Positions 30,468 to 39,633 of a stretch of DNA of 64,000 nt are shown here, in pieces. Position 1 is the first letter of the stretch, and every line of letters starts with the position of its first letter. The notes under the pieces were generated by a model. The model did no database searches. It was not told where the DNA came from and was given only the letters and a program-made list of their open reading frames with translations. A program made the position numbers and the translations under genes. The stretch covers positions 787,665 to 851,664 of the forward strand of contig CAJXMJ010000002.1 of NCBI GenBank assembly GCA_913056455.1, given 5' to 3'. The DNA is from an uncultured Fodinibius sp. (GTDB lineage: Bacteria > Bacteroidota > Rhodothermia > Balneolales > Balneolaceae).

Positions 30468-31304
30468 TTAAAGTTGTTGTAGTACTCCGGTGATTACCTC
30501 AGTCATGTCTGGTTCCGCTTCACCGGCAGCTTCCAATACTTTCTCAATATCAACAGGTTCAAGGGCGTCGGGAAAGCATTCATCGGTAATCACTGAAATG
30601 CCAAGGACATCCATACCCATATGAACGGCAGCAATAACTTCCGGGACGGTGCTCATGCCAACTACATCAGCACCAATGTTTCGAAGAAATCGGTATTCAG
30701 CTTTTGTTTCCATCGTTGGACCGCTAAGGGCTAAATAAACCCCCTCATGCATTTTAATCCCCTTTTCCAAGGCTACTTTTTCTGCCACTTCCCGCAAGTC
30801 TTTTGTATATGGGTCACTCATGTCGGGAAAACGCGGACCGAGCTCATCATCATTGGGGCCGATCAGGGGATTATCCCCAAACATATTGATATGGTCGTTA
30901 ATAAGCATGATGTCACCGCGGGAATAGTTGGGATTCATTCCGCCACAGGCATTGCTGACGATGAGTGTTTTGACACCCAGAGCATTGAGCACGCGAGGGG
31001 GGAAGGCAATTTGTTGCATGGAGTAGCCTTCGTAATAGTGAAAGCGCCCCTGCATAGCTACGACCTTTTTGCCATTGAGAGATCCAAAAAGGAGTTTTCC
31101 GGCATGGCCTTCTACTGTTGAGTCGGGAAAGTGTGGGATGTCTGAATAGGAAATACTGTCAACAACATCGATTTCATCGGCCAATCGACCAAGACCAGTT
31201 CCGAGGATGATTAAATAATCCGGTTGTTCGTCAGTTTGCTTTTTAAGAAAGGAAAGGGCTTCATCACGTTTTCTTCGAAATTCTTCAACGGTATCTCTTT
31301 GCAT
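30468..31304 (-). CDS. Purine nucleoside phosphorylase (trimeric PNP)
   Basis: IILGTGLGRLADEI, GRFHYYEGYSMQQIAFPPRVL, SNACGGMNP, DHINMFGDNPLIGPN, SGPTMETKAEYR. Confidence 0.93.
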   Translation of the reverse strand: MQRDTVEEFRRKRDEALSFLKKQTDEQPDYLIILGTGLGRLADEIDVVDSISYSDIPHFPDSTVEGHAGKLLFGSLNGKKVVAMQGRFHYYEGYSMQQIAFPPRVLNALGVKTLIVSNACGGMNPNYSRGDIMLINDHINMFGDNPLIGPNDDELGPRFPDMSDPYTKDLREVAEKVALEKGIKMHEGVYLALSGPTMETKAEYRFLRNIGADVVGMSTVPEVIAAVHMGMDVLGISVITDECFPDALEPVDIEKVLEAAGEAEPDMTEVITGVLQQL

Positions 31305-31420
31305 AAATACAGTAAGCTTAATGGTTCAAAAAGGTTACAGAAAATATAAAAAGCCTACGTAGATAGGAAATGACAATTACTGGTAAGTACTATTATAGTA
31401 GATATGAAATGTCCTGAAAG

Positions 31421-32047
31421 TTAGTCAAGCTCGTCAATTAAATCATCAATATTTTCGCTACCGGGGGGCATGCTTTGGCCCTCGTCATCGAGCTGTTTAT
31501 CATCTTCATCAAAGAGAGCTTTGCTACGGCGATTGGCCTGTTTGCTAAGTTTTTCAGAAAACTCATCTTCTTCGGCGGGTAGATCAAAAAGAGCTGCCTC
31601 ATCTTTGGAAAACTGTTCCAGTGATTCCTGAGCCATTTCCAGGTAGGATCGGATACCGCTAATAATTTCTTTTCGTCGATCAAGCAATCGGATGATACTT
31701 TGCCGTACTTGTTGTCGCTGCTGGGTGGCTTCGCGAATAATAGATTCAGCCTCCATTTCGGCTTTTTCAATTTTGTTACGGGCGTCTTTACGGGCTCCTG
31801 TCAGTTTTTGTTCTGCTGACTCTTTTGCGGTTTGCAGCGTTTCGTGAAGGGCCTCTTCAACACGCTCGTAATGCTTGAGTTTTTCCTCGAGCTCGTCGAT
31901 ACGGGTTTCGAGCTCACGGTTTTTCGCCACCATGTGTTCCCACTCATTCGACATCAGGTTTAGAAACGCCTGTACTTCATCTTTGTCGTAGCCACGCAGC
32001 GACTTGTCAAATTCCTGCTGTTTTATTTCGAGAGCTGTTAATTTCAT
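31421..32047 (-). CDS. DivIVA domain-containing protein
   Basis: MKLTALEIKQQEFDKSLRGYDKDEVQAFLNLM then long coiled coil. Confidence 0.88.
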   Translation of the reverse strand: MKLTALEIKQQEFDKSLRGYDKDEVQAFLNLMSNEWEHMVAKNRELETRIDELEEKLKHYERVEEALHETLQTAKESAEQKLTGARKDARNKIEKAEMEAESIIREATQQRQQVRQSIIRLLDRRKEIISGIRSYLEMAQESLEQFSKDEAALFDLPAEEDEFSEKLSKQANRRSKALFDEDDKQLDDEGQSMPPGSENIDDLIDELD

Positions 32048-32092
32048 AATAGGTATTGGCTGTCTGTCAAATAAAGTGGTTAGTTTAACATG

Positions 32093-32470
32093 CTATTCCC
32101 GCAGCATGTTCCGCAAATTATTTTCGTTGTTACCATTAGATTCTGATTTTTCCGATACATTCTCGGAGTCATCAAACTCTATACTTTCTTTTGGCGCTTC
32201 AATTTGTTTTGATGAATCTTCCTCTTGTAAACTTTCAGTGGAATCCTCATCAGTAATTATTGCCTCAAGGTTTTGAATACGGCGCTGTGTATCTTTTTTA
32301 TGTTCCATGAACGCACGTGCCAGGCGGTTGAATTCCTCTTCGGGTACTCCGCTCTTCTTTCGGTTGATCCATGTTTTAATAAGTCCAAAGGTCTTTGCGG
32401 CCAAGAATCCCACTAAAGCAAAGGCACCAATTGACCCTACCAGTGCTACTACCATTTCTTCAAAACTCAT
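32093..32470 (-). CDS. PspB-like small membrane coiled-coil protein (paralog 3)
   Basis: N-terminal TM, HKKDTQRRIQNLEAIITDED resembling the PspB RIQALESILDAE signature. Confidence 0.6.
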   Translation of the reverse strand: MSFEEMVVALVGSIGAFALVGFLAAKTFGLIKTWINRKKSGVPEEEFNRLARAFMEHKKDTQRRIQNLEAIITDEDSTESLQEEDSSKQIEAPKESIEFDDSENVSEKSESNGNNENNLRNMLRE

Positions 32471-32472
32471 AG

Positions 32473-32772
32473 CTAAACCTTTTCTTTTTGTTGAAGATCA
32501 TTTGTGAGGGTGCTGTCCGAGGATGAAGTTTCAACGTGACGATAGTTTGGTTCTTTTTCGTCATCCTCTTCTTCATCAGCTACGATAGCCTCAAGATTTT
32601 GAACTCGTTTCTGCATCTCTTTTTTGTGTTGTTCAAATGCATGGTGAAGCTCTTCCAGTTCCTCTTTATTTGTGGTGTCGGTCCCACAATGGCGATTATC
32701 CATCCACTTTTTCAGCAATCCCGTGGCGCAACTTATCGCAACAATAGCTACAATAAATTCTGGTCCACTCAT
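32473..32772 (-). CDS. PspB-like small membrane coiled-coil protein (paralog 2)
   Basis: N-terminal TM, QHKKEMQKRVQNLEAIVADEE. Confidence 0.6.
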   Translation of the reverse strand: MSGPEFIVAIVAISCATGLLKKWMDNRHCGTDTTNKEELEELHHAFEQHKKEMQKRVQNLEAIVADEEEDDEKEPNYRHVETSSSDSTLTNDLQQKEKV

Positions 32773-33086
32773 GATTTATTACGCTTTTTATTTGCAATAT
32801 TAGAAACTTCCTGTTTGTTCTCTTCAACGGTTGAGCCTTCGTCAATTTCAATTTCTTCCATCCCTCGGCCTGCCCCGGTAGAAAAGTCATCAGGTTCCCC
32901 GGCAGCAATGGCTTCGAGGTTTTCGATCCGACCTTTTAAGGAGTTAACCAGTTTTCGGAGGTCTTCGACCTCTTCCTCATTCTGTCGGCTTTTATTCATC
33001 ATCGTCATCTTGTTTTTTTGATACTCAATGATAAATCCCCCTATGATTGCCACCAGCGGTATAAGTACCCAGATCCATGCTGCCAT
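32769..33086 (-). CDS. PspB-like small membrane coiled-coil protein (paralog 1)
   Basis: N-terminal TM (MAAWIWVLIPLVAIIGGFIIEY), LVNSLKGRIENLEAIAAGEPDD. Confidence 0.6.
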   Translation of the reverse strand: MAAWIWVLIPLVAIIGGFIIEYQKNKMTMMNKSRQNEEEVEDLRKLVNSLKGRIENLEAIAAGEPDDFSTGAGRGMEEIEIDEGSTVEENKQEVSNIANKKRNKS

Positions 33087-33165
33087 AATAAGCGTTATTT
33101 TAGTTAACCTTTTGTAATGTACTAAATCTCAATAAGATTGAAAGGTTTTATAACGATATTTTTGA

Positions 33166-33870
33166 TCAGTAGTTACGTTCGCCAAATATAGCACGGCCCA
33201 CCCTCAGCATGGTAGAACCTTCTTGTATGGCAATTTCCAGATCATTTGTCATACCCATAGAAAGCTCATCGAGCTGTACATTGCCTGATTCATAGCTGCG
33301 ATGTTCATCTCTTATTTTTTTGAGCATCTTAAATTCGGGGCGCACTTTTTCCACTTCTTCAGGGTCAACGAACGTTGCCATCCCCATGAGTCCGCGTACC
33401 TGTACATGGTCAAGGCCTTGTGCATATTCGAGGATCTCTTTTAGATCTCCGGGTTCACAGCCACTTTTTTGTTCTTCCCCGCTGATATTAATTTGTATCA
33501 AGGTGTTAATGACACGGTCAATACGTGATGCCCGTTTTTCAATTTCGCGTAGATACTTGCTCTTTTCGATAGAGTGGATCCAGTTCACCCGCTCAACCAT
33601 GTATTTTATTTTGTTGGTCTGAAGGTTGCCGACCATATGCCACTGTATTTCTTCATTCTCATATTCATCCATTTTATCTTGCAATTCCTTAGCCCGGTTC
33701 TCACCAAAATGGATTTGGCCGCACTTGTAGGCTGATTTAATATCCTCAAGGGGTTTTGTTTTGCTAACGGCAACAAGTGTTATTTCATCCGCATCGCGAC
33801 CTGCGCTTTTACAAGCTTGGTTTATTCTGTTTTGAAGTTCCTTAATATTATTACAAATGTCTTCGGGCAT
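33166..33870 (-). CDS. YggS-family PLP homeostasis protein
   Basis: ITLVAVSKTKPLEDI, HFGENRAKELQDKM, IQWHMVGNLQTNKIKYM, LSMGMTNDLEIAIQEGSTMLRVGRAIFG. Confidence 0.95.
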   Translation of the reverse strand: MPEDICNNIKELQNRINQACKSAGRDADEITLVAVSKTKPLEDIKSAYKCGQIHFGENRAKELQDKMDEYENEEIQWHMVGNLQTNKIKYMVERVNWIHSIEKSKYLREIEKRASRIDRVINTLIQINISGEEQKSGCEPGDLKEILEYAQGLDHVQVRGLMGMATFVDPEEVEKVRPEFKMLKKIRDEHRSYESGNVQLDELSMGMTNDLEIAIQEGSTMLRVGRAIFGERNY

Positions 33871-34069
33871 AAACGTCCAGTTTTCAGGTATATTTAAATT
33901 AAGCTAAATGTTGATATTGATTGATAAACAACCATATATCACTTTAAAAATAAGCTTTTAAGAAAGGTATTAAAATGGTATTTTGTGAGTCTGAATTAAA
34001 GAATCGAATGTAAATTGATAGTTCACACACTGAGTATTTTTTATTTCGACTCTGATATATTTTTACATC

Positions 34070-34110
34070 GCCTCAGGTGCTGTAGAACCGCAACTTTAAA
34101 GCACGGAGGC
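34070..34110 (+). promoter_or_regulatory. Candidate structured 5'UTR sequestering the Shine-Dalgarno of the Nif3-like gene
   Basis: Nested stems GCCTC(34070-74)/GAGGC(34106-110) and GTGCT(34077-81)/AGCAC(34100-104); GGAGG SD lies in the 3' strand, 12 nt before ATG 34122. Confidence 0.4.
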
Positions 34111-34121
34111 CGATAACCCAA

Positions 34122-35177
34122 ATGAATATTCAGGTTCGGCATATATCCACCTTCCTAAATCAGTGGGCTCCGCCCAGCACAAAACTCGACTACGATAATG
34201 TAGGTCTGCTTGTCGGCGACCCGCACCAGCAAGTGTCAAGAATTCTCACCTGTTTAGATGTCACGCTGGATGTTGTTGATGAAGCGATTGCAAATAATTG
34301 CGATCTGATTGTTGCACACCATCCTCTTATTTTTAAAAGTATTGATCGGATCAATCCTACCAATGAGCAGGGTAAAATTATTTTTAAACTCATTAAGAAT
34401 GATATAGGATTGATTGCTGCCCATACTAACCTCGATGCAGCTCTCGATGGAGTTTCTTTTGTATTGGCCAAAGAGCTGGGACTTGAAAACCTGAAGTTCC
34501 TTGATAACAGCTACAATATCAGCCGGAAAATTGTACTGACAACCGGTCATTCCGATAGTGATTCTGTGCTTAAATTATTGAACTATTATTCGGCTGAGGA
34601 AGCGCATTATTATAAGGTGGAAGGAAAAAAAGACCATCAGTACACCTATGAGGCAATTATTGACGAACACCATGTTGCTGATTTAGAGAAAGAGCTTGAA
34701 AAGAACGGGCTGTTACATCATGGCAATTTTCAGGTAATGGATGTTGCCAGCCCGTCGAAAAATGTAGGTATGGGGGTCGTTGGTTTTTATCGGGATAAGG
34801 GATTGACCCAAGAGCAGTTTCTGGATACGATAGCCAAGGAGCTTGATGTGAAAGCCGTTCGCTTTTCGGGGTCCGTTGATCGTATCAAAAAAGTGGCTGT
34901 TTGTGGCGGCGCGGGTGTTTCACTTGCCGGAAATGCTATTGCCGAAGGAGCTCAGGCGTTTGTTACCGCCGATATAAAATATCACGATTATTTTACTGAT
35001 ACAGATAATTTTTTACTGGTCGATGTAGGCCATTATGAAAGTGAAGTGCCGGTGGTGGCGGCTCTTCAGCAAGAACTTACTGAGGCATTTGAAGACCTGG
35101 AAGTTCTTGAAACCGAAGTAATCACCAATCCAATGCAGGTATATTTGCCTGATGTTAAACAAAATCCGCAGGAATAA
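34122..35177 (+). CDS. Nif3-like dinuclear metal-center protein
   Basis: PPSTKLDYDNVGLLVGDPHQQVSRILTCLDVT...VAHHPLIF...AAHTNLDAALDGVS...VCGGAGVSL. Confidence 0.93.
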   Translation: MNIQVRHISTFLNQWAPPSTKLDYDNVGLLVGDPHQQVSRILTCLDVTLDVVDEAIANNCDLIVAHHPLIFKSIDRINPTNEQGKIIFKLIKNDIGLIAAHTNLDAALDGVSFVLAKELGLENLKFLDNSYNISRKIVLTTGHSDSDSVLKLLNYYSAEEAHYYKVEGKKDHQYTYEAIIDEHHVADLEKELEKNGLLHHGNFQVMDVASPSKNVGMGVVGFYRDKGLTQEQFLDTIAKELDVKAVRFSGSVDRIKKVAVCGGAGVSLAGNAIAEGAQAFVTADIKYHDYFTDTDNFLLVDVGHYESEVPVVAALQQELTEAFEDLEVLETEVITNPMQVYLPDVKQNPQE

Positions 35178-35194
35178 ACGACGTAATCTAATTT

Positions 35195-35929
35195 ATGGAA
35201 GAAGTACTACAACAATTAGCAAATCTTCAATATATCGACAGCAGAATAGACGAGCTTAAGCAGCTGCGTGGCGATTTGCCGGAAGAGATTCTGGATATTG
35301 AAACGGACATTAATCGGCTGGAAGCGAAAATCAGTCGCCTTGAGGAAGAGAAGAAAGAGCTGAAAGTTGAAAGAGATAACCTCGAGCTCGAGATCAAGGA
35401 TGCTGAGAACAAGATGGAAAAGTATGAAGAACAGCAGATGTCGGTGCGTAACAATCGCGAATATGATGCGCTGACGAAAGAGATTGAATCACAAAAGCAA
35501 GTGATCGAAAACTCAGAGTCTCGCTTAGAAGAGATAGAGAAACGTCTTGAAGAGATTGATCCTGAGATGGATGAGCTTCAAGAAAAGCTTGATGATGTTA
35601 AATCGCTGCACGAAGAGAAGAAAGAAAATCTAAAAGAGGTAAAGAAGGATACCCAGAAAGAGGAAGACATGCTTTTAGAGAAGCGTGAGGAAGTAGAAGA
35701 AAACATCGACGAGCGCTATCTAAAAAGCTATAAGCGTCTCCGTGATGGGCTTTCAAATGGCTTGGCAGTTGTACCTATGGAACGGGGAGCAGCATTGGGT
35801 ATGGCTCTACCTCCGCAGACCCAAGTTGAAGTTCGCAAAAAGAATAAGATTATCATTGATGAAAACAGCGGTCGTATTGTAGTGCATCCCTCATTTTTTG
35901 AAAATGCCAAGGAAGAGCTTACGCTGTAG
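35195..35929 (+). CDS. Coiled-coil zinc-ribbon-family protein lacking the zinc cysteines
   Basis: Long coiled-coil hairpin plus C-term VVPMERGAALGMALPPQTQVEVRKKNKIIIDENSGRIVVHP aligning to the family C4 ribbon but with no Cys. Confidence 0.8.
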   Translation: MEEVLQQLANLQYIDSRIDELKQLRGDLPEEILDIETDINRLEAKISRLEEEKKELKVERDNLELEIKDAENKMEKYEEQQMSVRNNREYDALTKEIESQKQVIENSESRLEEIEKRLEEIDPEMDELQEKLDDVKSLHEEKKENLKEVKKDTQKEEDMLLEKREEVEENIDERYLKSYKRLRDGLSNGLAVVPMERGAALGMALPPQTQVEVRKKNKIIIDENSGRIVVHPSFFENAKEELTL

Positions 35930-36043
35930 AACGTTTTTTATAGTCTGACTGTTTTTATAGATGTACAGCATTTTATACGATGTTGTGCATCTTTTTCGTT
36001 TGTAGATAGATTTCGGTTCTTTAATGTTATGGAAGGAACTATT

Positions 36044-36405
36044 GGGATGATCGGGTAATCGCCCACCCTAGGTGGGAGGAAAGTCCGAACACCAACGAGC
36101 ACCGTGCTTCCTAACGGGAAGATCCCGAGTCTTCGGGATAGCCAGTGCCACAGAAAATAGACTACCTTCCCGATTCGTTGGGAGGGAAAAGGTGAAAAGG
36201 TGAAGTAAGAGCTCACCGCTCCGGTGGTAACATTCGGAGGCAGGGCAAACCTCACGGGGTGCAAGCTCATGCAGGCTGTGCGCCGCTCGTCGCAATACAG
36301 CCGGGTAGAGTGCTCGAGCCCCAAAGTGATTTGGGGACCAGATAAATGATTACCATCCCGATACCGTCGGGATACAGAATTCGGCTTACAGATCATCCCG
36401 AGTAA
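36044..36405 (+). ncRNA. rnpB: RNase P RNA, bacterial class A
   Basis: P1 GGGATGATC(36044-52)/GATCATCCC(36391-99); conserved GAGGAAAGTCCGAACACC, ACAGAAAATAGACTACC, GGTAA/CAAACC blocks, AGATAAATGATTACC, ACAGAATTCGGCTTACAG. Confidence 0.95.
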
Positions 36406-36412
36406 ATATATC

Positions 36413-36446
36413 AAAAGGCCGTCCGAGAGGATGGCCTTTTGTCTTT
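36413..36446 (+). terminator. Terminator of rnpB
   Basis: AAAAGGCCGTCC-GAGA-GGATGGCCTTTTGTCTTTT. Confidence 0.85.
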
Positions 36447-36515
36447 TGGGAGACGAAGACAAATATCTAAATGTTAATCTCGAAAGATTACTTTTTTCAA
36501 AACTACTATATTAGC

Positions 36516-37292
36516 TCAACTACTATAATACTGGGCGGGATCTTGTTGATAAAACTCCCTGAGTTGGCTGTAGAGTTGTGGATAATTGCTCTTAAGCCCC
36601 TTTGGTTTCTCAAAAAAGAGTTCTGTGACAACGGCAAAAAATTCTGCAGGATTGGTAGCGCCATAGTCATCAATAAGAGTCTGCTGGTTTTGTTCAATAG
36701 TCTTTAGAAATTGCCGGTATTCTTTACCCAGAATTCGGGCCCAGGATAAAAAATGCGAGTCGCCATAATCCTGTTCTATCTGATCCGTAGCTCCATACTC
36801 ATAGTCCAACTGATGAGCAAATTCATGGAATACCAAGTTTTGTCCGTCGTGAATATCAGATGCACCTTGCTGAACTTCGTTCCAGGCTAACACAACATAG
36901 CCATGCGACCAAGCTTCGCCATGGCGTTGTTCAAAACCCTCTTCGACAAAAATTCCGTTATTCCGCTGTTTTACTTTAGCTACGTATTCTTTGGGATATA
37001 CGAGCACCGACCGTAAATCTTCATAAAAGTAAGAGAGATCTTCGGTTCCCAGTAAGAGTATAGAGGCCTGGGCAGCAATGCTTATTCTAATCTCATCTGT
37101 GATTTCAAGGCTGGCACATCCTTCGAAACGCTTTTCGTCCAGGAAAATTTGTGTCAGTCCAATCAGCTTTTTCTGTAGTTTATCGGGTAGAGAATGATAG
37201 TACGGGACGTTCTTTTCTAATATCGCAAGCCGGTCATCTGGAAGCCCCTTTTTGAGGAGACGTTTTCGCCGCCATTTTTTAAACCCGAACAT
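36516..37292 (-). CDS. MtfA-family (M90) zinc peptidase
   Basis: FLDEKRFEGCASLEITDEIRISIAAQASILLLG; NLVFHEFAHQLDYEYGATD; PAEFFAVVTELFFEKP. Confidence 0.9.
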   Translation of the reverse strand: MFGFKKWRRKRLLKKGLPDDRLAILEKNVPYYHSLPDKLQKKLIGLTQIFLDEKRFEGCASLEITDEIRISIAAQASILLLGTEDLSYFYEDLRSVLVYPKEYVAKVKQRNNGIFVEEGFEQRHGEAWSHGYVVLAWNEVQQGASDIHDGQNLVFHEFAHQLDYEYGATDQIEQDYGDSHFLSWARILGKEYRQFLKTIEQNQQTLIDDYGATNPAEFFAVVTELFFEKPKGLKSNYPQLYSQLREFYQQDPAQYYSS

Positions 37293-37303
37293 GGCAAAGC
37301 AGG

Positions 37304-37774
37304 TTACATGTTAACTTTGTAGGTGCCTTTGTACTTGCGTTCCAGTTCGCGTCTGGTATCTCGTTCTTTGATGTCTTCGCGCTTGTCATGTTTTTGTTTA
37401 CCGCGTGCTATACCGAGCAGGATTTTTGCATATCCTTTTTTGAAATAAAGTTTGAGGGGTACAATAGTGTATCCCTTCTGAGAAACTGCTTTATCAAGAT
37501 CGGCAATTTCTCTTTTGTTTAGAAGCAGTTTGCGCTCACGTCTTTCGTCGTGATTGGTATAGGAAGCTTCTTTATATGGTTTTATATACATATCCCGTAA
37601 CCAAACCTCCCCATCTTTCAGGTATGCAAAAGATTCACTAAGGCTGGCATTACCCTCACGAAGTGATTTTACCTCACTTCCCCGTAATACGATACCGGCT
37701 TCGTAGGTTTCCTCAATATGATAATCGTGCCGTGCCTTGCGGTTTTTTATAGTTGGATTGGAGTTGTTGGACAT
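37304..37774 (-). CDS. smpB: SsrA-binding protein SmpB
   Basis: NRKARHDYHIEETYEAGIVLRGSEVKSLREG...PLKLYFKKGYAKILLGIARGKQKHDKREDIKERDTRRELERKYK. Confidence 0.97.
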   Translation of the reverse strand: MSNNSNPTIKNRKARHDYHIEETYEAGIVLRGSEVKSLREGNASLSESFAYLKDGEVWLRDMYIKPYKEASYTNHDERRERKLLLNKREIADLDKAVSQKGYTIVPLKLYFKKGYAKILLGIARGKQKHDKREDIKERDTRRELERKYKGTYKVNM

Positions 37775-37917
37775 GCTTATTGTTTGATTGATATACTTTT
37801 ATTGAGAATGTATCATTATATTAATATAAGCTTTAGCCAGACCGTGTAAAAGCAGATGACAAAAGTGAAAAGAAAGGTAATTCTCGTTCACATTTGCCAC
37901 TTTACTTCTGCCGTTTT

Positions 37918-38340
37918 CTAATAATCAAATCCCAGTTCATTCAACTCTGAAATAATATCGTTGCCGGGTGATTTATCTGGCATAGTGTTGTATATACCCA
38001 TTATTTGTCGGATCTCCTGTCGAGCCTTTTCGTTGTCAGGATTTAGTTTGAGCACCTCTATAAATTGTTCCAGTGCAGAAGTCATTCGGTCACGCATGGT
38101 GCTGTCTTCCGGTCCCCGGTACTCTAGGTACAGACCGTAATTAAGATAGGTCTTTTCTTTAAGTCGGGGCAAATCCGCATCTGTTTGTTCAGGGTTAGCA
38201 TTTTCTAAGATATCTAACGCCTGGGTATAATTGTCTTCAGCGATGAGTTGATTCACCCGATCAGAGATATTTTCAGGAGTCTCATTTGAGCATGAAATAA
38301 AAAGTAGAGCAATGATTGAAAGGAATAGGTAACGCATCAA
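37918..38340 (-). CDS. Small TPR-like lipoprotein
   Basis: Lipobox LFISCSNE; tandem helical repeats. Confidence 0.65.
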   Translation of the reverse strand: MMRYLFLSIIALLFISCSNETPENISDRVNQLIAEDNYTQALDILENANPEQTDADLPRLKEKTYLNYGLYLEYRGPEDSTMRDRMTSALEQFIEVLKLNPDNEKARQEIRQIMGIYNTMPDKSPGNDIISELNELGFDY

Positions 38341-38388
38341 AATAGAAGGATTAGGTTTTGCGGTTAAAAGGGGTAAAGATAACGATTA

Positions 38389-39618
38389 TTAGATCAAATA
38401 CAGTGGATTGGGGCTAATGCAGAGTACGAAAATAGCCATACTGAGCCAGCCCAAGAATTTACGGGTGGGATCAAGTTCACGTTCGCGCAGGGCCGGCGGA
38501 TGCTCAATGCCCACAAAATAGGCGATAAAAAATGACCAGACGACCCAGATTAATGAACCGGATGTGGTGATGTTGCCCACAACTAAAAACAGATAAAGTG
38601 CGGTGGCTGCTAACGAGGTCATCCAGACAGGTAAAGTCCAGTTGATATCGTCGCGGAAGGCTTTGCGGAGCAGCATCATTAATACGCCGCCCCAAATTGC
38701 CCAGCTTAACAAACCGTAACTGGAATCAAATTCTCCAAGAGATAGATGGATGAATGGGATGGCTTCGATTCCACCAAGCGTAACAAGCACGGCAAAAAAG
38801 ATACGTGCTACAGTTTTGTGTTTTTCAAACCCTATTAGCGAGTACAAAATATGTCCTCCATCGAGCTGACCAATAGGTGTTAGGTTAAGTGCCGTAAAGA
38901 AGAGTCCCAGCCATCCCGCAAATAAAAAGGGATAGTGATACATTTCCCACATGGGCGGTACATTTTCAAATAATGAAGCCAGGAAGCTGTAGAGCAGCGT
39001 ATCTCCAACAATTAAGACATTACCGTTTGTTTCTTGCGGCGGGTTGTCGGGAAAGACCCCATATTGGGCTACGTATTCTTTGACTGCTTCGTGACCAGCA
39101 AAATTTTGTATAAAAGAAGGATCGGGCAATGTCGAAAATCCGTACAGCAAGACTCCCAAAGACACGATAAACCCAGCTAATGGGCCGGCGGCTCCAACAT
39201 CAAACATTTTATAGGTGTCGTTAATCTTTTGTTTGATGCGGATGACTGCGCCGACCGTGCCAATACCTAATGGGATGGGAATAAAATAGGGCAGCGTTAC
39301 TTTAATATGATGATAGAGTGCTGCAAAGTAATGGCCGAATTCATGCACCCCCAGAAATCCTAAAAGGAGGCCGGCAAAAAGGAGGCCGCGGTAAAAGTCG
39401 GGTAGGGTTGGGAGGGCAAGAGGAAACAATGAGGGTTCGAAACCTACAAAGCCTGCTCCTGCAAGTGAAACAGTAAGAACGGTGATTAAAAATAAAGCCA
39501 GATGTTTGGTTACCGTTTGGGAATCAAGGTCGCGCTGCATGGTTTCCCAAATGGTAGGTTTGGCAGTAAAGTCACTTATTTGAAATCTTGTAGTCTCAGT
39601 GGTGGGTTTGTTATCCAA
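38389..39618 (-). CDS. Site-2 protease family (M50) membrane metalloprotease
   Basis: LGVHEFGHYFAALYHHIKVTLPYFIP; NLTPIGQLDGGHILYSLIG. Confidence 0.92.
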   Translation of the reverse strand: MDNKPTTETTRFQISDFTAKPTIWETMQRDLDSQTVTKHLALFLITVLTVSLAGAGFVGFEPSLFPLALPTLPDFYRGLLFAGLLLGFLGVHEFGHYFAALYHHIKVTLPYFIPIPLGIGTVGAVIRIKQKINDTYKMFDVGAAGPLAGFIVSLGVLLYGFSTLPDPSFIQNFAGHEAVKEYVAQYGVFPDNPPQETNGNVLIVGDTLLYSFLASLFENVPPMWEMYHYPFLFAGWLGLFFTALNLTPIGQLDGGHILYSLIGFEKHKTVARIFFAVLVTLGGIEAIPFIHLSLGEFDSSYGLLSWAIWGGVLMMLLRKAFRDDINWTLPVWMTSLAATALYLFLVVGNITTSGSLIWVVWSFFIAYFVGIEHPPALRERELDPTRKFLGWLSMAIFVLCISPNPLYLI

Positions 39619-39633
39619 AGGTGCTGCTATGTT

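Noticed and set aside
35938-36462. 174-aa minus-strand ORF (and 36068-36295)
   Set aside because: Lies antisense to the RNase P RNA, whose conserved blocks and P1 helix are clear on the + strand.
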